Of a stretch of DNA of 64,000 nt, positions 48,974-61,705 are shown piece after piece. The notes below the pieces were generated by a model. That model ran no database searches, had not been told where the DNA came from, and worked only from the letters and a program-made list of their open reading frames with translations. This DNA comes from Allacma fusca. Its lineage: Eukaryota > Arthropoda > Collembola > Symphypleona > Sminthuridae. Location of the stretch: positions 25,458,801 to 25,522,800 of the forward strand of contig OX359247.1 in the NCBI GenBank assembly GCA_947179485.1. The letters are read 5' to 3'. The position numbers and the translations under genes are program-made. Numbering within the stretch: position 1 is the first letter of the stretch; each line of letters begins with the position of its first letter.

Positions 48974-49263
48974 CTCACTTTCATATATAGATAATATATA
49001 GGTAGATATGTATATATATATATAGAAACAGACACAGTCCTAGAGTAACAGCACACACTCACATCCATCCACTTCTATCACATTCCTCGCCTTTATTATT
49101 CTCAATTCGAATCCGGTTTTATGCTTCAGGCCTTTTCTTCTTCTCTATATTTCTCAGTCAAGGGAAGCTTTTGCTTTATTTTTTTTACTCATGCTTTTAT
49201 CCTTCCACGCAACTGCAACCTGTACTATGATTTTGTGTGTGTGTGTGTGTCCCTATATTTTAG

Positions 49264-49494
49264 AACGCTCACAGGGTGTGCTTCTTTGGCTTGTCCTATT
49301 CCTGCAACTGTAATGTGTCTACCGTGGGATATCGTGTTATGCAAGTCTCTTCATACTTTCACAGGGTCTCATTTATCCCTCAATTCTCAAGCCAGTCGAT
49401 CGTTCATAGCTCATGTCTTTCCGCCTTGAGAATGTCAAGTGTAAGAGCACACATAGTCTGTTCATACGTGTGTGTAGGTACATGGAACACTTGA
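49264..49494 (+). CDS. Possible exon, unknown
   Basis: After a TG repeat, an acceptor (CCCTATATTTTAG) opens a frame that reads NAHRVCFFGLSYSCNCNVST and continues to a stop near 49494. An overlapping frame is also open, so the support is weak. Confidence 0.12.
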   Translation, partial: NAHRVCFFGLSYSCNCNVSTVGYRVMQVSSYFHRVSFIPQFSSQSIVHSSCLSALRMSSVRAHIVCSYVCVGTWNT

Positions 49495-52172
49495 GCCTAC
49501 AGTATAGGTACATAATCCATAACATGGATGGAATTTGTGTTGATAATCGTCGAGGGCGGAATTGCATATAGGCCGTGCCAGGCCATGGAGGAAGACAGAT
49601 GCAGTGAAGAGGAAGAGAGTTAAAAGAACCTTGCCATCAGAGAGTTGGTAGGTCGTTTCATAATTTTAACAGATCGTCACATCCCTTTAATCATCATATC
49701 TTTTGCTTCACTCACAACTCCACAAAAGATTTTTGAATATGTGAGGGATTTTTTCCCCTCTCAATTATTTCCTCGTATCTTTTACTGGCTATAAGTATAC
49801 TGCCCTCTCAAATCCTAACATTAAAAAATGAGGTAGCTCCATTCTCACATTACATTCCGAACATAATTCCTCCCTCTTTTCCTCCTCATCTCCTTTTGTT
49901 TTCCCTATACACACAAATCATCACTACCCATATCTACACTTTCCTCAGAGAACCCAACAGCTCATTCATCTTAATCCTATGAGTATTTATTTTGCCACAG
50001 GACGTACTTCACTTTTTGATCTGTACTATTATCTTCAGATGGGATAATAATACAGCCCCCAAAAGATTTCCCTCCCAGTCAATTGAATTCTATTGTTCCT
50101 CTTCGATTACTACATAAAGTTACAGACATTTATTTGTAAAGTAACTCAAAATTATCTGAGGACTGCTCTAACTGGCTCTCAACATAGTCCCTCCTACAAT
50201 TTACAATACAGCAAGGTCCAGCGTCCAGTTTTTTTCCTATCCCAATAACCACCAGCCAAACTAAATGTTACCTCAGAAGTAAATGGATGGTAGGTTTGAT
50301 GGTAATCATAACCACGATTTTTTACAGTTATGAATCCCAGCTTATGATAAAGGTTACACCAACTATGGGAGCTATGGGCAGAGCCGGAATGCACGTACAT
50401 ATCCAATTCACTCGGAAGTCGCTAAAAACACAAGTGACTAAACAACATTCACACACACACACACAACAGTTAATTTTGCTGCTGGCGTTTACATTTCCGC
50501 TGGTACTGCTAGTGGTTGCTGACGCCATGAGCTAACGAAGGCACGGCATAAAATAGCACACTGTACAGGAGGATAAGTTTTTGGTGAGCATGACGTAATT
50601 ATGTATGTCAGCACATTAAATTCCAGCCATCGTCACCTATGTGTGTAAGTATGTGCACACATCCGTGGGACTTGTACAGTGTATGTACAGTCGGCCCGTG
50701 ATACAGGATCAAGTTGACTGGGACTGTACAACTTGAAAGGATATTTTTTGTCATAATAATATGATTACGCGAAAAAATAATTGGCGAAGTGGAGCTTTTG
50801 CTTTCTTTCAGGGCTCATGTTTACCATTGATATTTTAACGAAAACATGACACATTTTTCCACACAGTGTATGTTTATGCATGTTTCCCCGTCTTCCTATC
50901 CCTCCCATATGAATTAAAGAAATGTAGCAGGGACTAACGCACTAACGTGCTTATTTATGCAGTCACACATATATATTAAGCCTGCATTGACTGGATGACT
51001 GTAGCAAGGCGGTTTTTGTTAATTTGCAATATGATCACAACGTGTGGTCTAGTTTCCAGAGAGCTCTGCTCTAGTGGCCCAATTACCCACGCAAAGACAG
51101 TTTGCCACGGTTCGAAATGCCGATATTCAACCTCCATGGACATGGAAGGAACATTGGGAATTTAATGGATTCTAACCATCGAGGGATGATTGCACGTAAA
51201 TTTTCTCATGTGGTATTATTATACGGCTCTTAATGGAGACTCCTGCAGCACCTACAAATGTTACGTCGACTATAGCGTACGCCTCACAATATTTAGATAC
51301 TAAACGAGCATGCACATTACCATAATGTCAAAACACTTTTGAGTCCCCGTATCATACACCCCACAAATCCAATAACAGAGTTGGTGATTATGAGAGAGAC
51401 ATTTTGGGCTGAGCCGTTATAACTGGGATAAGATAGCGCCGGGGAACTATCTTTTGCTTTTAATGCATTAGGGAACTTGAAAAGAATCCAATTGATTTTT
51501 GTTTACCCAGCTCATTGTGTCCGATGCATTGAATGCATGTATATAAGGCCTATTGTTTAGTTGCATAAATAATAGCTGCAGGCGCAGGCTTTCCATCAAC
51601 ATTTTATTCAAAACATTTTCGCATACAAAACTCTACACCATGCCCTTCATTTTACTCCGTGCAGCGTGCAGTTACTACGAAGAGGCATATTTGTATACCT
51701 TAATATTTTAATTTCCCAACAAAAACTAAAATGAAATAGCTCGTGGAATGAAGCAGGACACTGTGGGTACGTTTAGCTCTCAAAATGTCAGACTCTGTGC
51801 TCAACTTAATGTACTGTAGGTACTCATACAAGTGCAAGTACTTCCAGAGAATTATTATTATGTAATTAATTAATTCATTAATTTATGCATTGCGTTAATA
51901 CCACCAGTTGGAGGCTTTTAATTTCCAGTGGAACAGGACTTGTGGAATTATGTAAATGTATATGGACTGTATGTACATATAGGAAAGAAAACCCAACCTC
52001 CAAAGCAGAACTGGCTGCTGATTGATTACCACTTTGGGGAAACGCACTGACGCAAACTATTGTGTTGACTGATGAAATTACAGTAGGCTTATACGACTTG
52101 AAGGGAAATTGCTGAATGTTAATTGCTCGAGTTTTATAAAGGGGAAATATTCATGTACTAACTAAAAGCCAG

Positions 52173-52193
52173 CACACACACACACACACACAA
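52173..52193. repeat. AC microsatellite
   Basis: Perfect AC run. Confidence 0.95.
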
Positions 52194-53135
52194 ACCTACC
52201 ATATACTATAATGACTGAAGACAATGACTCCACTTAAAATGAATTGTTTGCATGTCAATCACAGAAATGTGTACTAATTCCCTACATGTTACAGATAATA
52301 AAAATAATATTCCCCCTAAAATTGCTAACACTCCCCTACATTCTGCCTGTATTTAATTTTGGGTTAATTTGATAGAAAAAAATCAATTTCGGATTTGTGA
52401 AGGTTATTATTTACAACTAACGTAGCGTGTGAGCACTCTTAAGTACATATCAACAGACCAGGAACTATACCCATGTTTGGGTAAGTGCCAAGGATTTTCA
52501 AATACTATGATTCCTTGGAATTATTGCAAGAGTAGATGTTATTTCATAAAATTGTGGAGGATAGGAATAATACAGGGTAATCGTTGAATTAGTAAATTGT
52601 GAGGATTTCAGGGCAAGATAATTAGTGTGTTGAGCCAAGTGGATAGGGGGGGGGAATATACTGTGTGTCTACATGAGATGAGAAGATGCGGTGATTTGTT
52701 ATTCTTCCCTTGTTCCGTATGCTTCCCTACATTTTTGAATCTCTTTTTTTTTGGAATCCTCTCCTGCGAGAATTGTTGTGTAAAACAGGAAACACAATGA
52801 ACTGCACTGTGGCCGTATACACTCCTCCTACTCTTCAGAGTCCTCACATATACATAAGATATTATATGGGGAAGAGAAAGGACGATCTAATTCTCAAGTA
52901 CCACTACAACAAAGAATGACTACGTGCCATTTAATAAGAAGTTGAATGAGGACGGAGAGCGGTTCAAATCAAACCTTTTCAGCCTTGAAGGATTAATCAT
53001 TTGGAATCCTTTTCTCAATTGTATTCCGTTTGTGTGTGTGTGTGTGTGTAAAACTCGATAGCCGAAGCTTGGGACGTGCATATGAGGATCCTATTATAAG
53101 ACTCTTATATGCACAAAGATAATGTATCCCAGGCG

Positions 53136-53209
53136 CGTGTGTGTGTATGTGTGTATGTGTGTATGTGTGTATGTGTGTATGTGTGTATGTGTGTGTGTGT
53201 GTATGTGTG
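53136..53209. repeat. TGTGTGTA octamer minisatellite-like array
   Basis: About 74 bases with an 8-base period (GTGTGTAT), pure TG at the ends. A plain TG run also lies 90 bases before it (53029-53049). Confidence 0.95.
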
Positions 53210-53461
53210 GAAACACTACGTACATACATACATACCTTGACTGTTGCGGAGTAAAAGCTCTCATCACGATGATGACGATGATGATGGACTTACCATGTTT
53301 ATGCGCCCAAGAATGGATGGATTTTACCTCAGAAAGATAGGGACGAGCTTGAGAGAGATGGCTATTCATAGAGACTGAGTCCTCACAAAGGTTATTGCAT
53401 AAAGCACAAAACTATTTGGATGTAGTAGTTTGTCAACCATGTTACTACACAGGAGTTATAC

Positions 53462-53485
53462 AGAGAGAGAGAGAGAGAGAGAGAG
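53462..53485. repeat. AG microsatellite
   Basis: Perfect AG run. Confidence 0.95.
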
Positions 53486-53862
53486 TCCCAGTGATGGGAT
53501 AGCGTCGTGGAAAATATTTGGATTCGTAAATCTGAGCGTCACGTTGCATGTAACTCAGGATTACACGTTTCTTTTTTCGGTAAGTTATTGCAACGCCTTT
53601 CTGCTCTCTTCTTCCTAGGTATGAATTATGATGGGGAATATTATAGGGAAAAATGTATATAGCTCTCTGGCTTCCCCATAATGACTCTCGTAGTCTCACT
53701 TGAGTGAGGGACTCTTCTTCTATAGGAGACTCCATAGCTCCTGCCTTCGACTTGACAGTGGGTAAACATAATGATGCGTAGGTAGGAAAAAGAAAAACCG
53801 TCTGTGTATTCCTGAACACAGTATTTGTATTTATATGAGGTTAGGGTTTGGCAGCAACTCAC

Positions 53863-54147
53863 AGGGGTTCTTCCCATGTGGCTGTTCAATAGCTCAATAT
53901 TTCTTTTCCACAAAGCTGTGCTTCGAATACCGAACGGAAAGCTGAGAACGATGTTGTCAATGTGAAGAGACTCACCAGATCTAAAGGATTCCCCTACATG
54001 CTCACCAAACAGTTCACAAGCGACTCGGAAAGTAACCCACTGCTGAAGCGTCAACTCAGGATAAGTATGTACCAAATTACGTCTTGAAGTAACCTTTTCC
54101 CCAGAATTGAACCCTTGATACTTCCCATGGTAAAAATTGGACAGACT
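53863..54147 (-). CDS. Possible 95-codon internal exon, unknown
   Basis: The segment is exactly 285 nt between an acceptor (GTATATTACAG) and a donor (CCCT/GTGAGT), with phase zero at both ends, and is part of a 197-codon open stretch (53641-54234). It reads FYHGKYQGFNSGEKVTSRRN, then WVTFRVACELFGEHVG and SFPFGIRSTALWKRN. An alternative donor (CTG/GTGAGT) lies inside. The amino-acid mix looks like a globular protein, but I recognise no family. Confidence 0.3.
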
Positions 54148-54981
54148 CTGTAATATACTTACATATAGATATACACTCAAAAAAATAATGTACTCAAAAT
54201 TACTCAAATATATTAAATTCCCCAACTCTGACAAGTCCTGCCAGACCGGCTATAGGACCCATACAGTAGTAGACTAGTGAGCACACTCATACAGAAAAGA
54301 TCTTCTGATATCAACCCTGTATACACATCATGTGCATCAATTTGTACAAGCCAGAAAATTGAATCTGGGATAAGATAGAGTTGTACTGGATTAGCACAAT
54401 TTGCAGAGTCAGCTTGATACCCCATTGTCATATAAATTTACACGAAAATAGGAAGAAGCCTTCTCCTTCAACAACATCTCTTCATATACTGTAGCTGCAT
54501 GGGCTACTCAGAAATACCGGATTCATATCAGACTGATTGGCATTTAAGGAATCATCACATGCACTGTCAACCATTTCATTTCAGCCCAACCACACACAAT
54601 AGAGAGGTTCCTTCGCTGAGGCAGACACGGATAGCTTCCGACGTAAACAAGCCTCGATACTACTACGGAGGGATACATCCATACAATTCCTATATACCAA
54701 AGATACTACAAACATCATAAGAATTGAACCGGAAAGCTAAAACCTACATCTTCCTTTTATTAAACCGTACTCAATAGATTATAGCATACATTTGGGTAAA
54801 CAATCCTACATCAACTTGTTCGCTACTGAACCTGTCCTGAAAATTCTACAGTTACCGTCTCTATTAATACTGTTACAGTACATCCCCCAGGAACCTTATT
54901 CCCTATAGTAGTAGATATACTACACTACAGTAGTAGTATACAGGAGCTGGCAATCCGGCCCTGCACTGCCAGCACAAGCCA

Positions 54982-55270
54982 TCACATTTGAAATAGCTTG
55001 TTCAAACAAGTATCCATCAACGGGGAAATGAATAGAATACTCTGAATGACATCAGGTTTTTTCTTGTTTAGACAAACTCTCCCATGCTCATCACTCATGC
55101 ACTCAAGTAGGTTATCGCATTCTGTGTAGTGACTACAATAAATTTCGACGTCAATGTGGGAAACCGTATCGTCTGACATTAAAAATGATAAGAGTATCAT
55201 TTTTACCCTTCCAAAGGTTACGCGGTACAAAATGTTACCATGAAACTGACCATCTGAAACTTTAAAATCC
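54982..55270 (-). CDS. Possible exon upstream of the 54-kb one, unknown
   Basis: An acceptor (TATGGTTTAG) opens a minus-strand frame reading DFKVSDGQFHGNILYRVTF, later VEIYCSHYTECDNLLECMSD, and ending at TGA. It has five or six cysteines. A donor-like GTAAAA after GGAAGG could end it earlier. It lies about 0.8 kb upstream of the 53863-54147 segment on the same strand. A further open stretch, 54213-54431, lies between them. Confidence 0.22.
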
Positions 55271-57870
55271 CTAAACCATAAATATAAATATTTTACAAGC
55301 AAATAGTGTTTTCAATGATGCACGTAAAAAAATAAAAATAAAAACTTGTCAAGTGTCCTGTAGGAATGGTAAAAGTGGGAAAATTATTTGCGAAAATATA
55401 AAATCCCCTGGGACACCTCCACACATTCATTACCTTTTAACACAATCAAAAACTACAGTCTTAAAAGGAGAGACAATCCCAGCGGTCACTGAAAGCTCCA
55501 AGAGATAAAGGACAGAAAACAGTCAAGGAATAATGAAGATAATGAATGCGCGTATAAGTAGCGTCATGCGTAGGGCCTGGGAAGAATACAAATTCAAATG
55601 TAATGTAACTAATCCGATAGTCAATAGGACATTAAAATTTTAAGGTGCGACGCAATTTTATTATATGTTTTAATTCCCCCCAGCTATTATTCGAATTTTC
55701 TGGGACTATAGCCACGCGGAGGTCTTTGTTGTGCATGGGCAGATATAGACACAGACCCCTGTACCCTGCATGCATGTTAAGCATGTATCCTCTCATACGA
55801 ATGAATTGACATTAAACCCCATTACGAACAGTTCTCACTCTCTCCGTTGAAAGGGACTTTTATGTGCGGAAAATAAAACCTTGAGAATTGAGAAAGGGCT
55901 GAGTGGATATAATAATAATAAGCCGTCAATTATAACTCTCCAAGAGGGAATTACATTTCGCCATGTTAATTATTCATGAAGACCCAGCCATTATGAGTGG
56001 AAGAAGGCAGGATGGGAAATTGAAAATTACATTGTGTGTTTTATCATGGCGTAAAATCTGAAACTGGGATTCCGAGCGTAAGTCAATATTTATTACATTT
56101 GGCTAACTTCAAAATGTTGCTCGACGCGTACGGGAGTAAAAACAATTGTTGTTGTACAACTTGGAGGAAAATTACAGAAGGCATGTAGTCCATAAAAATC
56201 TAGCACGTCGAACGAGAACCAGCTCCATATCATCACTTTTAACAGTCAGTTATTCATGAACGCAGAGCCATTCCAAAAACCCCATATTCTTCCAAGTATT
56301 TATTTCAAATTATCCCCTTCATAAAACCTCACCGTAGAATTATCCTACAGCATTCGCTCTTTTACAGTACTATCAGACCCTCTCCCTCTCCTCCCAATGA
56401 ACCATCATCCCTTTAAATCTGCCTTTAAATCTGCCTTTTAAACTGGGAATGAATCAATCCTCAGACAGAAACCAGTAACTTGAAAATAATGAGCATTACC
56501 AGTAGATACACAAGTTACACTGTACCTCTGTATGCCTTTGCTTACTCAGTAAATATATTGAGGATCTCCAAGTGAAACAAAAAAATTGTGCGGAGAAGAT
56601 TTACGTCAGAGGAAAAGAAGTCGCAAGGTTGCTTCCATTCCAACTGGTGACGCAACAACATGAGCTACGTATACCTTGACTTATCACACGGCAGTGACTG
56701 TAGCAGGTTTTAGCACTGACGGAGAGTAGAAAAAAAAATCATAGTAAAATGTAAATGCATTTCACCACCTCCCGAGTATTGTTTCCTATTATGTGATTTA
56801 AATGAGTTTCTCGTCCTGGCATCGATTAGCCCCACACAGGACATGCTGTAATTTATAATCAACTTCGGTCTTTCCTTGGTGTGTTCCCTCCTCGGCGCAG
56901 AAGAAAAGTTAAACTTGGGTCGTTTACTCCTCTATGTACCAAAAAGTGTATAGGAAGCCCGTGGGTTTCCACAAGGCTTGGGTCTCTCCCCGTATAATAG
57001 TGTGTACAAGTCTCCTGTACTACATATATACATAAATGACTACGGTACAACTAGGACTTCGGAACCTACAGTACGCACGGCGGCTGGTCTGGTCTGTAGT
57101 GTTTAACGCAGGAAAAGTAGCTTTTATACGAGGCTCCAGGATTACCTAATTAAAACTTTGTCGCCGTCCTTCATGTTGGGAATTTTCCTCGCTCAGTTTC
57201 TCCATGCTAATAGTATTGCCCAATGCTCACAGGGAGACGTGGAGGAAGTAGTCGAAGTAGTAGGACTGTAGGAGTAAGTGAAATGTTTTCCTTGTTTTCC
57301 TACGGAGATGATACAGTCTTATTAATACATGTCTCACATCCACTTGTCAGAATTGAAATTAACTTGATTTACTCAACCTTTTAGAATACTTATGGTTTCG
57401 GCTCGGAGGAGGACCCTGGCACGTGCATATGTATGCACCACATGTATGTAGATACATATGTTTGTATCTATATATGCATATTATAATTTATGCACTTGAG
57501 GATGATTCCTCCTCCTTTGGAGTAGATTTCGAGGGAGACGCATTTATGGGAAAGTTTTTCATATATGCAAAAAATATGAGGCATGAGGGGATGGATGCTA
57601 TAGAGCCTGACGGGATGCCGAATGAAGAGTAACAAACACACGGAGGTACACAAACATGTTATTTTTTTCAGAAGCATCTTGTTCTGATTTATGCAATCGA
57701 AACAAAATATGGATTGACAAGTACAAAAAATCAACATAAATCTCATCGCAGTTGGTTCACACACAACAAATTAAAATTTCCATTTACCATTTGTATATAT
57801 TGTAGATTCAGACACTCATACTTAACCAACTTCACTGTGAAATTCTTCTATGTATAGTTATATACATTTT

Positions 57871-57890
57871 TTTATATACATATATATATA
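57871..57890. repeat. TA microsatellite
   Basis: Perfect TA run in an AT-rich stretch. Confidence 0.9.
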
Positions 57891-59090
57891 TATAGATATA
57901 CTTAACGATTGTATTATAGTTTTGATTCTGTCATGTCTGCAGAGGCATGACTCTTATCGGAAGTAGTACTGTGGTGGGTGTAGGATCTTCTTACAATTAG
58001 TTTGACATATCGCCGGACTCTATGCTAAAATCTAGCGTACATTAATAGTAATTTACAGACGTCACTCTATATCTACGTGAGTTGTTTGCCTTCGAATTCT
58101 GCGTATTTACAGTATGTGTCTACCCAGGGATGTGTTTGTCCCTACCTATACATAAATATTCCCTAGTTAATTCCATGTGTCTTTGGTTCGTCACCATATG
58201 TATTCGTAATTAATTACTGACACACGTATGTATGTACATAGATACATATACAGTAGCATGGCTCTCTACAATACACAGAGTTAATGGGGAGACTGGGTTT
58301 TGAGTAAATAAGATAAATATTGCGTACATTATATAATTAAATACTATTAGTCGAGCTGGTGTGGTAGAGTTCACAACAATGTCTCCAATCACATTTATAC
58401 ATATTTATGGGCCATGTATGTATGTACGTCCCATACATTCTAGCTCTACAATCAGAGATAGCCCCGACGGTTAGACTCATTACCGACACTACACAAACTT
58501 ACATAATATGTAGAGGCTGAAGTCCCTATATTACATTAGTGGATTTGAAAGAAGCATTGGAACTTGTTCCAATTTTGTTCCTCAAAATCAATAGTAATTG
58601 TAATTACATTTAGTCCAGGAATTTAGCTTAAACTATTAAATATAAGTATACCAAATATCAATAGAGCCGTAATTTACTACCTAATAGGAAATTGATTAGT
58701 CTGCTCGAAACTCCAGTGCGTTATAATATCCATAATTATGTAAAGCCTATCAATAGAGATGTACAACACGTGATATTATTAAAAGTGAGGGTAAGGGTTG
58801 ATTATTAGGAGTATTCTAAATAGTAGCTATAGTTTTCATACGCTTTGTACAATATACGGATGATTTTTTTCTTTGAATCATCATCGAATCCCTATAACTA
58901 ATACAGGAATCAGGACTTGAGTTTGTATCAACCAATTCCGCATGTTTTTAAGGTATTTGTGATGCCTACATTTATGCAATTGATTCACATTAATGTAATT
59001 ATATTGGATTTTAATTGTAATTTGTGGGAAATTCTTAATAGGACATTAGGACAACATGAACAACCACTAATTTAAAAATCTACTCTTTGC

Positions 59091-59126
59091 AATAATTATT
59101 ATTATTAATATTAATATTAATATTTT
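59091..59126. repeat. ATT/AATATT repeat
   Basis: ATT units followed by TAATAT hexamers. Confidence 0.9.
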
Positions 59127-61519
59127 ACAGGGAAATTGAAAGCCAAGGTTGATTCTACGATAATATATATGTAGATTCGAATCACATGATTATATCCTTA
59201 TCGTAAGGTTAAGGAATGCCCATCTATGTGGTCCAGGTATGGGGATATTGTGCTATGCTTCTTTTGTCATTTGTAGTCCTGTACTCCTTCCATATCTACC
59301 ACACTGTCACTGGCCAAGGGATAAAAATCTACTTTTAGTAATTATTTTAAATCCATTAGAATTGTTCTCTACAGTCTCTCAAAAATTTAAGACAACTATG
59401 AAAAATGACACTAATTTTGGGTAAGAGGGTAAAAATGTAAAATCTAGGAAACCGGTCCAGGCAATGTAAAGTGTCAAATACATATCTACAGATAGTAAAA
59501 AAAAAGACAGGGCGTTGAAACCACTTGATGGGATTTGTGCCGAATAGGAGTGTAGAGAGTGTAACCAGTCAGGCTGTGTGAGTCTACATTAAGAATTTAA
59601 CCTTTCTTGAAAGTGTCTAAAAATAAAAGTAAAGCTCAGGGGAAGTAAACACTATGAAGCAAACTATTAAGCTGCTGGAACGAGCTGAGGTTTAAAACAA
59701 TAAATTTAGGTAGGGTAAATAGTAAACGATATGATGTATCTATCCCTTCAAATGCCCGCTCTCCTCCTCGGCCGAGTCCTCCGGAGCTGCAGAACCGGAT
59801 GAAGGGAACGGGCGGGTAAGAGCCGGAGAGAATGAGATAGTTGGAACAAATACTCACTCATTAGCTCTAAACTGTTCCGATTACAAGATTAACTTTTCAG
59901 AATGAACAAGAACAAAAGAGAATGATAATCTTCTGTGATTACGGGCTTATAGCGATCCCACTGATAAATAAACCATATCTCATCAGTAAAAACTATTGGT
60001 TTCCTCACATGTACAGTACGTGAGTCTCAGGATACAGTATACCCAAATACAGGGACATACATACATAGACCCCAGGACTTGGCAATGCCTATAGGGAGTC
60101 AACTTTTGCTCAGAATACAAAACTATCAACTTGAGGACCTTCTTACGCCCAGCCTACCTTCCTCATGCTGATGCAATATAGATGCTCTCAAAGAGTAGCT
60201 GTAGTACTAAAGTAATGTGTAATAATTCTTCTCTGTATTAGATTGGAGTAATTGTACACACAATGTGTACTACACGTAGCTCGTTGACTATACACCAAAT
60301 ACTTCAGTAGGCTTTTGCTATTATGACACAATCCAATTGCCATTCATTGCAGGGACTGTTTGCGCTTACAAGAAATAATTGCTACCATTATGACTATCTA
60401 TCTTTGTACACCGTACAGCTAGTGTGTGTATAGGCAAGGGGTAATTTAAAAAAGGGATGGGGTTCTAATTGTAAGCAACACTCCTGCATATACGTCTCTA
60501 AGGTACAGTCATGAGCGTTATGTACGTAATTATATAGACATAGGCAGGCTTAATAAAAATATATAGGCACGAAGTATAGATAGATACTTATTACAGTAAA
60601 ACTTATAATAGGAAAGGGGAAATTCCGTACAGAAACCTTGGTATGGCCATAACTGATTAGCACGTACACCACATGTATGACTCTACGTGCTACGAAGGGG
60701 GTAGGTGTCTTCGTACTACCAAACATTATGTATCTACATACTATCAAAGGGCCTATGTATATACTACTAAGAGGTATAAGTATATGTAAATATGTAGGTG
60801 AGCTGAGAAAAAAATAATGAACACAGACAGAGTTGAGAAAGTAAAAATATTAATTCAAAGCATGTTAGTTTCAAGCAGTTGAACAATTTAATTTTACAGG
60901 AATTATCCTACAGATAGATGCAGCTTGCAATTTAATTCTTTTTCTCAGTCAATGTATATTACACTCTCAAAGGCAGTAATGAAACAAAATATATAAAGTG
61001 AGTCGTCATGAGCTAATAATTGTTTTGTTATTTCTAAAGGGGTTCCATTCGATACTCATCATCCATGCCTTTTGCCTTTGGTGTATGTACATCTGAGAGG
61101 ATTGGAGTCTGTGTAAGGAACTGAAGGTACTCAAGAGCGTGTCTGTGTTTGTGTGTACTACTACTATCTATGTATGAGGATATAACATTATATTACGTAC
61201 AGAGACCATGAGGCTACATACATATCAAGCTGACAGTTTTGACTAGTTGAAGAACCTTGTGCAGTGGGAAAAAAAAGGAATATCCTTTCTTTCATTCATT
61301 CAACGCCAAGTGAGGAAGTGGAAGAGAGTCTACAGTGTAAGAGGATTACAATAGGCACACATACAAACAGTATAAAAATCTTAGCAATTTCTGCATTTGA
61401 GATATGCTAAAGCTGAAAATCCCACTGAATCCTCCTGTTTTGATAAACTCGTATATATAGATACATATACAGTAGTCTATATGTGTGTAGATGTTCGCAC
61501 TCTCTGTATTATTTGCCAG

Positions 61520-61705
61520 ATCCACTTCCTGGTTGCGACAGTCCACAGAGCAGACGGCTATAGGACAGACAACTATAGGAGATCTCATTGCTCGGCGAAA
61601 GTAGTAAATAATGGATGGCATGAAGATAAAATAAATGCATTGGTTTGTAATCAACAGCTGATAAGGACAGATATTCTCGATTTCCACAGGGCAAGATCCA
61701 AGCAG
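61520..61705 (+). CDS. Possible 62-codon internal exon, unknown
   Basis: The segment is bounded by a strong acceptor (TGTATTATTTGCCAG) and a donor (AGCAG/GTCATG). It is 186 nt, open in phase zero at both ends, and reads IHFLVATVHRADGYRTDNYR and on to FHRARSKQ. The minus strand of the same stretch is also open, which lowers confidence. No family is recognised. Confidence 0.22.

Larger units (their letters stand above)
49495..53862. other. Flank, no gene supported
   Basis: Very few frames over 60 codons between 50.5 and 52.6 kb. AC, TGTGTGTA and AG repeats lie at the right end. Confidence 0.6.
55303..61519. other. Flank, no gene supported
   Basis: AT-rich with TA and ATT repeats. A short direct repeat of TTTAAATCTGCC lies near 56413-56440. 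No coding evidence. Confidence 0.6.
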
